Positions 35,380-46,668 of a stretch of DNA of 64,000 nt are shown here, piece after piece. How positions within the stretch are numbered: position 1 is the first letter of the stretch; each line of letters starts with the position of its first letter. The position numbers and the translations under genes were made by a program. Source of the stretch: Hordeum vulgare subsp. vulgare (lineage: Eukaryota > Streptophyta > Magnoliopsida > Poales > Poaceae); assembly GCF_904849725.1 (NCBI RefSeq), contig NC_058520.1, positions 536,290,083-536,354,082 on the forward strand, given 5' to 3'. Under the pieces are notes generated by a model. The model was not told the DNA's origin and ran no database searches. It saw only the letters and a list, made by a program, of their open reading frames with translations.

Positions 35380-35580
35380 GGGAGAATATATAATGATTTT
35401 TTCCAGACCAGAAGGAGTACTGCGCACGAAAACAGAGTCCGGGAGGCACACGAGGTGGCGACAAGCCCCCCAGGCGCGGCCAGGGGGTGGGCCCGTGCCT
35501 GGCAGGCTTGTCGCCTCCTCGTGCGCTTTCCGGACTACTTCAATTTTTTCTTTTTTTCTAAATATTCCAAAACGGAGAAA
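35380..35580 (-). promoter_or_regulatory. Dyad-containing cassette before the C1 third ORF
   Basis: The arms GGTGGCGACAAGCC (35453-35466) and GGCTTGTCGCCTCC (35504-35517) pair almost perfectly around a GC-rich loop. They differ from the usual CCACAAG/CTTGTGG by matching changes on both sides. It occupies the same place as the C2 cassette (46395-46660). Confidence 0.5.
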
Positions 35581-35585
35581 ATTTC

Positions 35586-36829
35586 CTACTGGAAAAGTTT
35601 TGGGGTCTGTTTACTTACCGAAACACATACCTCTTCGTTTTCAGAGTCTGGAACAGGCTGATAAATATCCCTTAGGTATTCCTCTGGAGTTATGGTATTG
35701 ATAATATTGCTTTCAACATTTATGGGAGTACCTGAGATATAATGCTTGATTCTCTGCCCATTTACCATTCTCGGACAATTACCTTCCGTGTTGTTGATCT
35801 TGATAGCACCGAAACGATATACTTCCTCACCAACATAGGGACCTTCCCATTTAGAGAGAAGCTTGCATGCAAATAATCTTAAACGAGAGTTATATAGCAA
35901 GACATAATCACCTACATTGAACTCACGCTTTTGTATCCTCTTATCATGCCACCTCTTAACCTTCTTTTTGAACAACTTGGCATTTTCATATGCCTAAGTT
36001 CTCCATCCATCAAGCAAGCTAATATCAAATAACCTCTTCTCACCGGCAAGTTTGAAATCAAAGTTGAGCTCTTTGATTGACCAATAAGCTTTATGCTCTA
36101 GATCAAGAGGTAAATGACATGCTTTACCCTACACCATTTTGTACGGAGACATATCATGGGATTCTTATAGGCAGTTCTATAAGCCCACAGTGCATCATCG
36201 AACTTCTTAGACCAATTCTTTCTAGACCTATTGACAATCTTTTGCAGAATTAGTTTAATCTCTCTGTTGCTTAGCTCTACTTGACCACTGGACTGAGGGT
36301 GATAGGGAGACGCAATTCTATGGTTGACATCGTACTTAGCAAGCGTTTTACGGTAAGCACCATGAATGAAATGTGAACCAGCGTCGGTCATTAGATATCT
36401 ATGGACTCCGAATCTAGGGAAAATAACTTCTTTAAGCATCCTCATAGAGGTGTTGTGATCAGCACTACTAGTGGGGATAGCTTCTACCCACTTAGTGACG
36501 TAATCAACAGCAACTAGGATATTAGTATACCCATTGGATTTTGGAAAAGGTCCCATATAATCAAAGCCCCAGACATCAAATGGTTCAATGACAAGTGAAT
36601 AGTTCATAGGCATTTCCTGACGTTTACCGATATTACCTATTCTTTGACATTCGTCACAAGACAAGAAACTTACGGGCATCCTTGAAGAGAGTAGGCCAAT
36701 AGAAACCTGATTGCAATACCTTGTGTGCAGTTCTGCCTCCCGCATGGTGTCCTCCGTAGGCCTCGGAGTGACACTTCTATAGGATCTGTCCCTATTCATG
36801 TTCGGGTACACAACATCTAATAACACCAT
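35586..36829 (-). pseudogene. pol: Integrase of C1, broken
   Basis: Recognisable parts are the zinc-finger CDEC segment, the catalytic blocks [20 protein letters not shown] and [16 protein letters not shown] (D, D, E), and the C-terminal KWEGPYVGEEVYRFGAIKIN block at 35586-35975. An in-frame TAG (CAG in C2) lies near 36793, a frameshift near 36670, and another near 36160 that garbles the NPMGMSPYKMVYDK segment. The catalytic residues survive, but the protein cannot be made as a whole. Confidence 0.85.
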
Positions 36830-37422
36830 CTACTCCTTCCTTATAAAGGTGAGGATCATCCCAAAAGTAATGTCTCAAGTCAAAGAAGAGTTTCTTCTTT
36901 TGCTGATATGTGAAACTAGGTGGTATATATTTGGCAACGATATAGTTTGCATAATCAGCATACCACGGTGCACTACGTGAAGTATTGATGACATTCAATT
37001 GCTCATCAGGAAATCTATCATCAATAGGTTGTGGGTCATCAAGAACATTCTCCAACCTAGACAAGTTATCTGCTACAGGGTTATCAACACCCTTCCTGTC
37101 GACAACGTGCAAATCAAACTCTTGTAGCAAGAGAACCCATCTGATAAATCTAGGTTTAGCGTCTTTCTTCTCCATTAGGTACTTAATAGCAGCATGATCA
37201 GTGTGAATAGTGACTTTGGAATCAACTATGTAAGACCTGAACTTTTCACATGCAAACACGACTGCTAAAAATTCCTTTTTCGTAGTAGCATAGTTTCTTT
37301 GGGCACTGTCTAGAGTTTTACTAGCATAGTGAATGACATTCAACTTCTTATCAACTCTTTGCCCTAGAACAACACCAACAGCATAATCACTAGGATCACA
37401 CATGATTTCAAAAGGTAAGTTA
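36792..37422 (-). pseudogene. pol: RNase H and linker of C1, cut by element D
   Basis: The frame from 37403 reads [20 protein letters not shown], the start of the gypsy RNase H domain, then [40 protein letters not shown], and the chromatin-side linker to the integrase zinc finger. The sequence upstream of the RNase H start is found at 54823, on the far side of element D. Confidence 0.85.
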
Positions 37423-38989
37423 TGATGTCAGTTGTGCTTCCCCAGCAACGGCGACAGGAACAGTCGTGTCGACGGCACCAGGAATCCTTCTGCTACGGCT
37501 ATGGAGCCTTGCGTTGGTGTTCCCTCGAAGCGGAAAGGGTGATGTAGCACAGCGGTGGTAAGTATTTCCCTTAGTTTGAGAACCAAGGTATCAATCCAGT
37601 GGAGGAGTATCACAAGATCCTGCACAAAAACAAAAGCTTGCTCCCAACTCTATGAAGGGGTTGTCAATCCCTTATAGATTGTTCGCCAAGTGAGAACTGA
37701 AAGTAACAAAGTAACAAAGAAAAGGAAAAGCGGAGGTGTAAACGATGGAAGTGAATAGACCCGGGGGCCGTAGTGTTTACTAGTGGCTTCTCTCATGAAA
37801 GCAAGTAGACGGTGGGTGAACAAATTACTGTCGAGCAATTGATAGAACCCCGCAAAGTCGTGACGATATCTATGGCAATGATTATATCTATAGTCATCAC
37901 GTCCAAAACAAGTAGACTGATACTTTCTGCATCTACTACTATTACTCCACACGTCGACCGCTATCCAGCATGCATCTAGTGTATTAAGTCAAAAAGAACA
38001 GAGTAACGCCTTAAGCAAGATGACATGATGTAGATGGACAATCTCATATCAACGATAGAGCCCATCTTGTTACCCTTGATGGCAACTACTTAATGTGTGC
38101 CTTGCTGCCCCTACTGTCACTAGGAAAGGTCACCACATGGTAGAACCCAAAACCAAGCACTTCTCCCATTGCAAGAATCATAGATCTAGTTGGCCAAACA
38201 AAACCCAAGACTCGAAGAGACTTACAAGGATATCAAATCATGCATATAAGAAATCAGCAAAGACTCAAATATATATCATAGATAATCTGATCACAAATCC
38301 ACAATTCATCGGATCTCAACAAACACACCGCCAAAGAAGATTACATCGGATAGATCTCCATGAAGATCATGGAGAACTTTGTATTGAAGATCCAAGAGAG
38401 AGAAGAAGCCATCTAGCTACAAACTACGGACCCGTAGGTCTGAAGTGAACTACTCACGAGTCATTGGAGGGGCGATGATGATGATGAAGAAGCCCTCCAA
38501 CTCCAAAGTCCCCTCCGACAGGGCGCCGGGAAGGGTCTCCAGATGAGATCTCGCGGAAACGGAAGCTTGCGGTGGCGGAAAAGTATTTTCGAGGCTCCCC
38601 TGATTTTTTGTTGTATTTTAGGGAATATATAGGCCAAAGATCTAGGTCAGGGGGCAGCCAGGGAGGCCACAAGCCCTGCCACCGTCGCCTCCCTCTGGTG
38701 GCGGAGTTGGGGCTTGTGGGCTCCCAGGAGCCCTCCTGGCTTGGCCCACAGGCCCCCTGATCTTCTTCCGTTCGGGAAAAAATCATTTCGGGGATTTTAT
38801 TCCGTTTGGACTCCGTTCCAAAATCAGATCTGAAAAGAGCCAAAAACACAGAAAAAATAGGAACTGGCACTTGGCACTGAATTAATAAGATAGTCCCAAA
38901 AAAGATATAAAAGGTACATAAAACATCCAAAGATGACAAGATAAGAGCGTGAAACCATCAAAAAATTTAGATACGTTTGAGACGTATCA
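37423..38989 (-). repeat. 3' LTR of D (1567 bp)
   Basis: On the minus strand it begins TGATACGTCTCAAACGTATC and ends AGCACAACTGACATCA at 37423, directly at the target duplication. The last 68 bases (37423-37490) extend beyond the family A end (GTAGCA) and contain two primer-site-like copies. The dyad is at 38665-38720. Confidence 0.92.
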
Positions 38990-39972
38990 AGCATCCCCAA
39001 GCTTAACTCCTGCTCGTCCTCGAGTAGGGAAGTGATAAAGAATGAATTTTTGATGCTTTCATGCTACCTAGAATAGATGTCCTTTGTAACTCCTCTTATG
39101 TGATGTGAATGTTCAGATCAATTAGATTCAAAACAATAGTTTGCTATTGACGTGGAAACAAAAATAATTCAAGCAAACTAGGAAGATAATCATGAACTTT
39201 CATAATAATAAGGCCAAAAGAAAGTTATCCCTACAAAAGCATATAGTCTGGCTATGCTCTATCATCATTGCACAACGAATTTAAATCATGCACAACCCCG
39301 ATATTGGCCAAGTAATTGTTTCACACCTTTACTTTCTCAAACCTTTTCAACTCTCACGCAATACATGAGCGTGAGCCATGGTTATAGCACTATAAATGGT
39401 GTGGAATGTGGTGGAGGTTGCAAGACAAAAAAAGGAGAAGATAGTCACATTAACTAGGCATATCAATGAGATGTGGAGATGCTCATCAATAGATATCAAT
39501 GTGAATGAGTAGGGATTGCCATACAAATGATGCACTAGAGCTACGAGTATGTGAAAGCTCTTAAAGAAAACTAGTGGGTGTGCATCCAACTTGCTTGCTC
39601 ACGAAGACCTAAGGCAATTTTGAGGAAACCTATCATTGGAATATACAAGCCAAGTTATACAATGAAAATTTCCCACTAGCTATATGGTGGTGACAAAACG
39701 AGAGACTCTCAATCATGAAGATCATGGTGCTTAATATGCACAAGTGTGGAAAAAGTGGTAGCATTGTCCCTTCTCTCTTTTTCTCTCTTTTTTTTATTTT
39801 TTGGTGGGCTCTTTGGCCTCTTTTTTTTATTAATTTTTTATTTTGGTGGGCTTCTTTGGCATCTTTTATTTCCTCACATGGGATAATGCTCCATTAATGA
39901 TGATCATCACACTTTCAACTCAAAACTTAGAGCAACTATGACTCTATATGGAATGCCTTCCGTAGTGTACCG
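38990..39972 (-). other. Non-coding 3' region of D, first part
   Basis: The minus strand carries the polypurine-like TTAAGCTTGGGGATGCT next to the 3' LTR (38990-39006). The rest aligns with A2 23203-24180. No ORF is supported. C2 inserted at TACCG (39968-39972). Confidence 0.8.
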
Positions 39973-41498
39973 TGATACGTCCATTTTGCATCAAGCTTTC
40001 ATGTTGATATTTATTGCTTTTTGGGTTGTTATATTACTTGTGGTACCATATTTATGCCTTTTCTCTCTTATTTTGCAAGGATTATTTGAAGAGGGAGAAT
40101 TCAGGCAGTTGGAATTCTGGACTAGAAAAGGAGCAAATCCTAGTCCACTATTCTGCACATCTCCAAATGCCCTGAAAATTTACGTGGATTTTTTATGGAA
40201 TATATTAAAAATACTGGGCGAAAGAACTACCGGAGGGGGGCCACCAGGGCCCCACAAGCCCCACCCCGCCACCACCCCCCTAGTGGCGGTGGGCAAGCTT
40301 GTGGGCTGCCAGAAGGCCCACTAGCCCCCCTCTTTTGCTATATGAAGCGTCCTGGTCTGAAAAAATCAAGAGGGAGCTTTTTTGTGGTTTCGCCACCGCC
40401 ATGAGGCGGAACTTAAGCAGATCCAATCTAGAGCTCCGGCAGGACGTTCCTGCCGGGGAAACTTCCCTCCCAGAGGGGGAAATCATCGCCATCGTCATCA
40501 CCAACACTCCTCTCGTCGGAGGGGAGGCATCTGCATCAACATCTTCATCAGCACCATCTCCTCTCCAATCCCTAGTTCATCTCTTGTAATCAATCTTCGT
40601 CTCGCGACTCCGATTGGTACTTGTAAGGTTGCTAGTAGTGTTGATTACTCTTTGTAGTTGATGCTAGTTGGATTATTTGGTGGAAGAGTTTATGTTCAGA
40701 TCCTTGAAGCTATTCATTACACCTCTGGTCATGATTATGATTATGTCTTGTGAGTAGTTACTTTTGTTCCTGAGGACATGGGATAAGTCATGTTAATAAT
40801 AGTCATGTGAATTTGATATTCGTTCGGTATTTTGATATGTTGTTTGTTGTTTTTCCTCTAGTGGTGTTATGTGAACGTCGACTACATAACACTTCACCAT
40901 ATTTGGGCCTACAGGAAGGCATTGGGAAGTAGTAAGTAGATGATGGGTTGCTGGAGTGACAGAAGCTTAAACCCCAGTCTATGCGTTGCTTCGTGAGGGG
41001 CTGATTTGGATCCACTAGTTTAATGCTATGGTTAGACTTTGTCTTAATTCTTCTTTTGTAGTTGCGGATGCTTGCGAGAGAGGTTAATCATAAGTGGGAT
41101 GCTTGTCCAAGTAAGGGCAGTACCCAAGCGCCGGTCCACCCACATATCAAACTATCAAAGTAACGAACGCGAATTATATGAACATGATGAAACTAGCATG
41201 ACAGAAATTCCCGTGTGTCCTCGGAAGCGTTTTTCCTCCTATAAGACTTTGTTCAGGCTTGTCCCTTGCTACAAAAGGGATTGGGCCACTTGCTGCACCA
41301 TTGCTACTACTTGTTACTTGTTATTCTTTTCTTGCTACGTTTCACCTTGCTACACAATCACTTGTTACCGCTACTTTCAGTGCTTGCAGTTATTACCTTG
41401 CTGAAATCCGTTTATCAGAGCCTTCTGCTCCTCGTTGGGTTCTACACTCTTACTTATCGAAAGGACTACGATTGATCCCCTATACTTGTGGGTCATCA
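39973..41498 (+). repeat. 5' LTR of C2 (1526 bp)
   Basis: It begins TGATACGTCCATTTTGCATC and ends CCCTATACTTGTGGGTCATCA-type wording at 41498. The dyad is at 40252-40305 and TATATGAA at 40339-40346. Confidence 0.93.
40252..40346 (+). promoter_or_regulatory. LTR promoter block of C2: dyad plus TATA-like box
   Basis: Arms CCACAAGCCCC and AAGCTTGTGGG enclose a second inner pairing (CCGCCACCAC/GTGGCGG). A TATA-like TATATGAA follows about 35 bp later. Confidence 0.55.
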
Positions 41499-41509
41499 AG
41501 ACTCTTTTC

Positions 41510-41527
41510 TAGCGCCGTTTCCGGGGA
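41510..41527 (+). other. Primer binding site of C2, tRNA-Asp type
   Basis: TAGCGCCGTTTCCGGGGA has two mismatches to the tRNA-Asp complement and starts 11 bases after the LTR. Confidence 0.85.
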
Positions 41528-41604
41528 GTGAAGCGCCTTTGGTAAGTGGAAATTGGTAAGGAAACATTTTTATGCTGTGCTGAAATTTATTGTCACTTGT
41601 CACT

Positions 41605-42340
41605 ATGGAAACTTTTCCTTTGAGGAGTTTGTTCGGGGTATCTTCACCACGAACGGAAGCACGAGGAGTTGCTCCTCAACCTGAGGTACCTACTGAAAAT
41701 ATCTTTTATGAAATTCCTTTGGGTATGCTTGAGAAACTGCTGGCTAATCCTTTTACAGGAGATGGATCTTCACATCCAGACTTTCATCTAATCTATGTAG
41801 ATGAAGTTTGTGGTTTATTTAAGCTTGTAGGTTTTCCCGAGGATGAGGTAAATAAGAAAGTATTTCCTTTATCTTTGAAGGATAAGGCATTGACATGGTA
41901 TAGGCTATGTGATGATGCTGGATCATGGGGCTACAATCGGTTGAAGTTGGAATTTCATCAAAAGTTCTATCCTATGCATTTAGTACATCGTGATCGGAAC
42001 TTTATTTATAACTTTTGGCCTCGTGACAGGGAAAGCATAGCTCAAGCTTGGGGGAGGCTTAAATCAATGCTATATTCATGCCCCAATCACGAGCTCTCGA
42101 GAGAAATCATCACTCAAAACTTTTATGCTCGGCTTTCTCATGAAGATCGTACCATGCTTGACACTTCTTGTGCCAGTTCTTTTATGAAGAAGGATGTCGA
42201 TCACAAGTGTAATTTATTGGAGAGAATCAAACGCAACTTTGAAGATTGGGAGCTGGAGGAAGGTAAGGACTCAGGTATGAATTTCCAGTTTGATTGCGTT
42301 AAATCTTTTGTTGAGACAAACACTTCTAGAGATTTTTAGC
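41605..42340 (+). pseudogene. gag: gag of C2, ends in a frameshift
   Basis: ATG at 41605 gives METFPLRSLFGVSSP. The capsid-like core carries KVFPLSLKDKALTWYRLCDD, LEFHQKFYPMHLVHRDRNFI, AQAWGRLKSMLYSCPNHE and NFYARLSHEDR, the usual Athila gag sequence order. The frame stops at about 42337, where one extra T relative to C1 shifts it; the continuation (SAKYGLDSEIVASLCESFAA) is in the next frame with the protease. Gag would form the particle. An earlier non-ATG opening upstream is not needed. Confidence 0.88.
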
Positions 42341-43720
42341 GCCAAGTATGGACTTGACTCTGAGATAGTAGCTTCTCTATGTGAATCTTTTGCTGCTCAT
42401 GTTTATATTCCCAAAGAGAAGTGGTTTAAATATCATCCTCCTGTAGAAAGCAACATAGCCAAAACCAATCTAGTTGAGGAGAAAATCAAAGCTTTTAGTG
42501 ATCCTGTTGTTCCTTGTGCTTACACTGAGAAACCACCATACCTTGCTAGGATAAAGGATTATTCTAAAGCTCCAACTGTGATACGTAGGGGTTACATTAG
42601 ACCACTTGCACCCCCTGAGGAGATTAGAGTTGAACCTAGTGTTGCTATTATCAAAGATCTCTTAGCCGAAGACATAGATGGGCGTGTTATCAAATTCTGT
42701 GAGGACTCCGCTAGAATTGCTAAACCTCACGCGAAAGACAAGCACAGACCTGTAGTTGGTCTGCCCGTTGTTTCTGTTAAGATAGGAGATCACTGTTACC
42801 ATGGTTTATGTGATATGGGAGCTAGTGTTAGTGCAATACCCCGTTCTCTATATGATGAAATCAAAGATGAGATTGCACCTGCTGAGTTAGAACCCATTGA
42901 TGTCACTATTATGCTAGCTAATAGAGACACTATCTGCCCTCTGGGAATTGTGAGAGACGTAGAAGTCCTGTGTGGTAAGATGAAGTATCCTACTGATTTC
43001 CTCGTCATTGGTACTGCACAAGATAGCTTTTGTCCCATCATATTTGGTAGACCCTTTCTCAACACTGTCAACGCTCACATTGATTGCATTAAGCAGACTG
43101 GCACAGTAAGTTTCGAGGGTGTGTCTCACGAATTTAACTTCTCCAAGTTTGGAAGACAAACCCATGAAAGAGAGTCGTCTGGTAGAGATGAAATCATTGC
43201 TCTTGCCTCTATTTCCGTACCTCCTACGGATCCTTTAGAGCAATATCTGCTTGAACATGAAAATAATATGCATATGGAGGAGAGAGATGAGATAGATAGA
43301 ATTGTCTTAGAACAACATCCTATTCTCAAGAATAATCTGCGTGTTGAACTGCTTGGGGATCCTCCCCCACCAAAGGGTGATCCTGTGTTCGAGCTTAAAC
43401 AGTTGCCAGATACTCTTAAGTATGCCTATCTTGATGAGAAGGAGATATATCATGTCATTATTAGTGCTCTCCTCTCAGAGCGCGAAGAGAAGAAGTTAGT
43501 AAAAACTCTGAGGAAGCACCGCGCTGCTATTGGATATACTCTTGTTGATCTTAACGGTATTAGTCCTACTCTATGTCAGCACAAGATTAAAACCGATCCT
43601 AACTTTAAACCAGTTGCTGATCATCAAAGGAGATTAAATCCTAAGATGAAAGAGGTCGTTAGAAAAGAAATATTAAAAGCTTCTGGAAGCAGGAATCATT
43701 TATCCTGTTGCTCATGGTGA
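42290..43720 (+). pseudogene. pol: gag end, aspartic protease and start of pol of C2
   Basis: A 476-codon frame covers the gag C-terminus, a linker, and a retropepsin with active-site motif CDMGASVSAIPRSLYDE (Asp codon 42812-42814) and IIFGRPFLNTVNAHIDC. An acidic linker (EENNMHMEERDEIDR-type) and the lead into reverse transcriptase (HKIKTDPNFKPVADHQRRLN) follow. A one-base insertion near 43680 shifts the frame, giving KASGSRNHLS where C1 has KLLEAVIIYPVAHSDW. The protease itself appears intact. Confidence 0.85.
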
Positions 43721-44506
43721 TTGGGTAAGTCTAGTACATTGCGTACCTAAGAAGGGAGGTATCACCGTCGTTCCTAATGATAAGGATGAACTAATCCCAC
43801 AAAGGATTATTACCGGCTATAGGATGGTGATAGACTTCCGAAAACTGAACAAGGCAACCAGGAAAGATCATTATCCTTTGCCGTTCATCGACCAAATGCT
43901 AGAAAGGCTATCAAAACACACACACTTTTGCTTTCTAGACGATTATTCAGGTTTCTCGCAAATACTTGTTGCACAATCTGATCAAGAGAAAACCACTTTC
44001 ACCTGCCCTTTCGGTACCTTTGCCTATAGAAGTATGCCTTTTGGCCTATTTAATGAACCCGCCACCTTGCAAAGATGTCTGATGGCTATATTCTTTGACT
44101 TTTGTGAAAAGATTGTCGAGGTTTTCATGGATGACTTCTCCGTTTAAGGGTCTTCCTTTGATGATTGCCTCAGCAACCTTGATCGAGTCTTACAGAGATG
44201 CGAAGAAACCAACCTCGTCTTGAATTGGGAGAAGTGCCACTTTATGGTTAATGAAGGTATCGTCTTAGGACACAAAGTCTCTGAAAGAGGCATTGAAGTT
44301 GATAAGGCTAAGGTTGATGCAATTGAGAAAATGCCTTGCCGCACAGATATCATAGGTATACGAAGTTTCCTATGTCATGCGGTTTCTATAGAAGGTTCAT
44401 TAAAGACTTCTCTAAGATTTCTAGGCCTCTTACCAACCTCTTGCAGAAGGATGTTCCTTTTGTTTTTGATGAGGATTGTGAGGAAGCTTTCTAAATACTT
44501 AAGAAG
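43684..44506 (+). pseudogene. pol: Reverse transcriptase of C2, broken
   Basis: The domain reads through MVIDFRKLNKATRKDHYPLP, FIDQMLERLSKHTHF, MPFGLFNEPATLQRC and the catalytic FMDD (44124-44135). A TAA at 44145 replaces the tyrosine codon seen in C1. The reading then continues open (NWEKCHFMVNEGIVLGHKVS) to a frameshift near 44375, and the thumb region is garbled. It is inactive as it stands. Confidence 0.88.
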
Positions 44507-44860
44507 GCTTTGATAACTGCACCTATTGTTCAACCACCTGACTGGAACTTGCCCTTTGAAATCATGTGTGACGCTAGTGATTATGCTGTTGGTGCTGTTC
44601 TAGGACAAAGAGTTGACAAGAAGTTGAATGTCATTCACTACGCTAGTAAAACTCTAGACAGTGCCCAAAGAAACTATGCCACTACGGAGAATGAATTTTT
44701 AGCAGTCGTGTTTGCATGTGAAAAGTTCATATCTTACATAGTTGACTCCAAAGTCACTATTCACTCTGATCATGCTGCTATTAAGTACCTCATGGAGAAG
44801 AAGGATGCTAAGCCTAGGCTGATCAGATGAATTCTCCTGCTATAGGAATTTGATTTGCAC
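44507..44860 (+). pseudogene. pol: RNase H of C2 with two stops near its end
   Basis: The frame from 44510 contains [40 protein letters not shown] and [20 protein letters not shown]. It stops at TGA 44828-44830 (Trp in C1), and TAG follows a few codons later (Gln in C1). Most of the domain is readable. Confidence 0.85.
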
Positions 44861-46384
44861 GTCGTTGACCGAAAGGGTGCTGATAACCCTGTAGCAGATA
44901 GCTTGCCTAGGCTAGAGAATGTCCTCAATGACCCACTACCAATTGATGACAGCTTTCCTGATGAGCAATTAAATGTCATCCGCACTTCACTTCGTGCACC
45001 GTGGTATGCCGATTATGCAAACTATATCGTAGCCAAATACATACCACCCAATTTCACCTATCAACAGAAGAAGAAATTCTTCTTTGATTTGAGACACTAC
45101 TTTTGGGATGATCCTCACCTTTATAAGGAAGGAGTAGATGGTGTTATTAGATGTTGTGTGCCTGAACATGAACAGGGACAGATCTTGCAGAAGTGTCATT
45201 CCGAAGCCTACGGAGGACACCATGCTGGAGATAGAACTGCCCATAAGGTATTGCAATCAGGTTTCTATTGGCTCACTCTCTTCAAGGATGCCCGTAAGGT
45301 TGTCTTGTCTTGCGACGAATGCCAAAGGATAGGGAACATCAGTAAGCGTCAAGAGATTCCTATGAACTATTCACTTGTCATTGAACCATTTGATGTCTGG
45401 GGCATTGATTATATGGGACCCTTCCGTAGTTCCAATGGGTACACTCACATCTTAGTTGCTGTGGATTACGTTACTAAGTGGGTAGAAGCTATCCCCACTA
45501 AAAATTCTGATCACCACACCTCTATTAAGATGCTTAAAGAAGTCATATTCCCAAGATTTGGAGTCCCTAGATACTTGATGACTGATGGCGGTTCACACTT
45601 CATTCATAGTGTTTTCCGCAAGATGCTAGTTAAGTATGATGTCAACCATAGAGTTGCATCTCCTTATCATCCTCAGTCTAGTGGTCAAGTTGAGTTGAGT
45701 AATAGGGAGATCAAGTTGATCCTACAAAAGATCGTCAATAGATCTCGAAAGAACTGGTCTAGCAAACTTGACGATGCACTATGGGCTTATAGGACTGGTT
45801 ATAAGAATCCGATGGGCATGTCACCGTATAAAATGGTTTACGATAAGGCCTGCCATTTACCTCTTGAGCTGGAACACAAAGCTTATTGGGCAATCAAAGA
45901 GCTCAACTTTGATTTCAAACTTGCCGGTGAGAAGTGGTTGTGTGATATCAGCTCGTTAGATGAATGGAGAGCCCAGGCATATGAGAATGCCAGGTTGTTC
46001 AAGGAAAAGGTTGAGAGATGGCACGACAAACGAATACAGAAACGAGAGTTCAATGTAGGTGATTATGTCTTGCTATACAATTCTCGTTTGAGATTCTTCG
46101 CAGGAAAGCTTATCTCTAAATGGGAAGGTCCCTATGTTGTTGAGGAAGTATATCGTTCCGGTGCCATCAAAATCAATAACACGGAAGGAAATTTTCCTAG
46201 AGTGGTAAATGGCCAAAGAATCAAGCATTACATCTCTGGTACTCCCATAAATGTTGAGACCAATATCATCAATGTCATAACTCCAGAGGAGTACATAAGG
46301 GATGTTTATCAGCCTGTTTCAGACCTTGAAAACGAAGATGTATCTGTTTCGGCAAGAAATTGGACTCTGATACTTTTCCAATAG
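44855..46384 (+). CDS. pol: Integrase-containing open frame of C2 (509 codons)
   Basis: The frame begins at the RNase H-integrase linker (HVVDRKGADNPVADSLPRLE) and contains a complete gypsy integrase. The zinc-binding [11 protein letters not shown]...CDEC module (about residues 110-155) is followed by the core with Asp codons 45407-45409 (VWGIDYMGPF) and 45584-45586 (YLMTDGGSHF) and Glu codon 45692-45694 ([10 protein letters not shown]), which is D-x35-E spacing. The C-terminal GPY-type block is KWEGPYVVEEVYRSGAIKIN. It would join the element ends to target DNA. It is only the C-terminal part of the pol polyprotein and has no start of its own, so the open frame may be by chance; no chromodomain is seen. 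Confidence 0.85.
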   Translation: MHVVDRKGADNPVADSLPRLENVLNDPLPIDDSFPDEQLNVIRTSLRAPWYADYANYIVAKYIPPNFTYQQKKKFFFDLRHYFWDDPHLYKEGVDGVIRCCVPEHEQGQILQKCHSEAYGGHHAGDRTAHKVLQSGFYWLTLFKDARKVVLSCDECQRIGNISKRQEIPMNYSLVIEPFDVWGIDYMGPFRSSNGYTHILVAVDYVTKWVEAIPTKNSDHHTSIKMLKEVIFPRFGVPRYLMTDGGSHFIHSVFRKMLVKYDVNHRVASPYHPQSSGQVELSNREIKLILQKIVNRSRKNWSSKLDDALWAYRTGYKNPMGMSPYKMVYDKACHLPLELEHKAYWAIKELNFDFKLAGEKWLCDISSLDEWRAQAYENARLFKEKVERWHDKRIQKREFNVGDYVLLYNSRLRFFAGKLISKWEGPYVVEEVYRSGAIKINNTEGNFPRVVNGQRIKHYISGTPINVETNIINVITPEEYIRDVYQPVSDLENEDVSVSARNWTLILFQ

Positions 46385-46394
46385 GAAATTTCCT

Positions 46395-46660
46395 CAGTTT
46401 TGGAATTTTTGGAAAATTAGAAAAATAAAAAGCAGTCTGGAGAGCAAACGAGGAAGCCACAAGGGCCCACTCCGCCACCACCCCCTGGTGGCGGTGGGCA
46501 GGCTTGTGGGCACCTTGTGTGCCTCCCGGACCCTGTTTTCTTGCGGAGGACTCCTTCTGGCCCAGAAAAAATCAATATATAGTCGCCCGAAGGTTTTAAT
46601 CTCCGTATCGCGTAGTTTTCCTCTATTTTCGTTTCGAGCTTGTTGTCTGCCGCAGATTTA
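46395..46660 (+). promoter_or_regulatory. Dyad-containing promoter-like cassette before the C2 third ORF
   Basis: A T/A-rich lead (TTTTGGAATTTTTGGAAAAT) precedes the dyad (GCCACAAG 46456-46463; CTTGTGGGC 46503-46511), whose inner part CCGCCACCACCCCCTGGTGG nearly repeats the C2 LTR dyad. CCCAGAAAAAATCAATATATAG with a TATA-like box follows at 46576-46581, about 90 bp before the ORF start. Order and wording copy the LTR promoter. Confidence 0.55.
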
Positions 46661-46668
46661 GAGCATAG

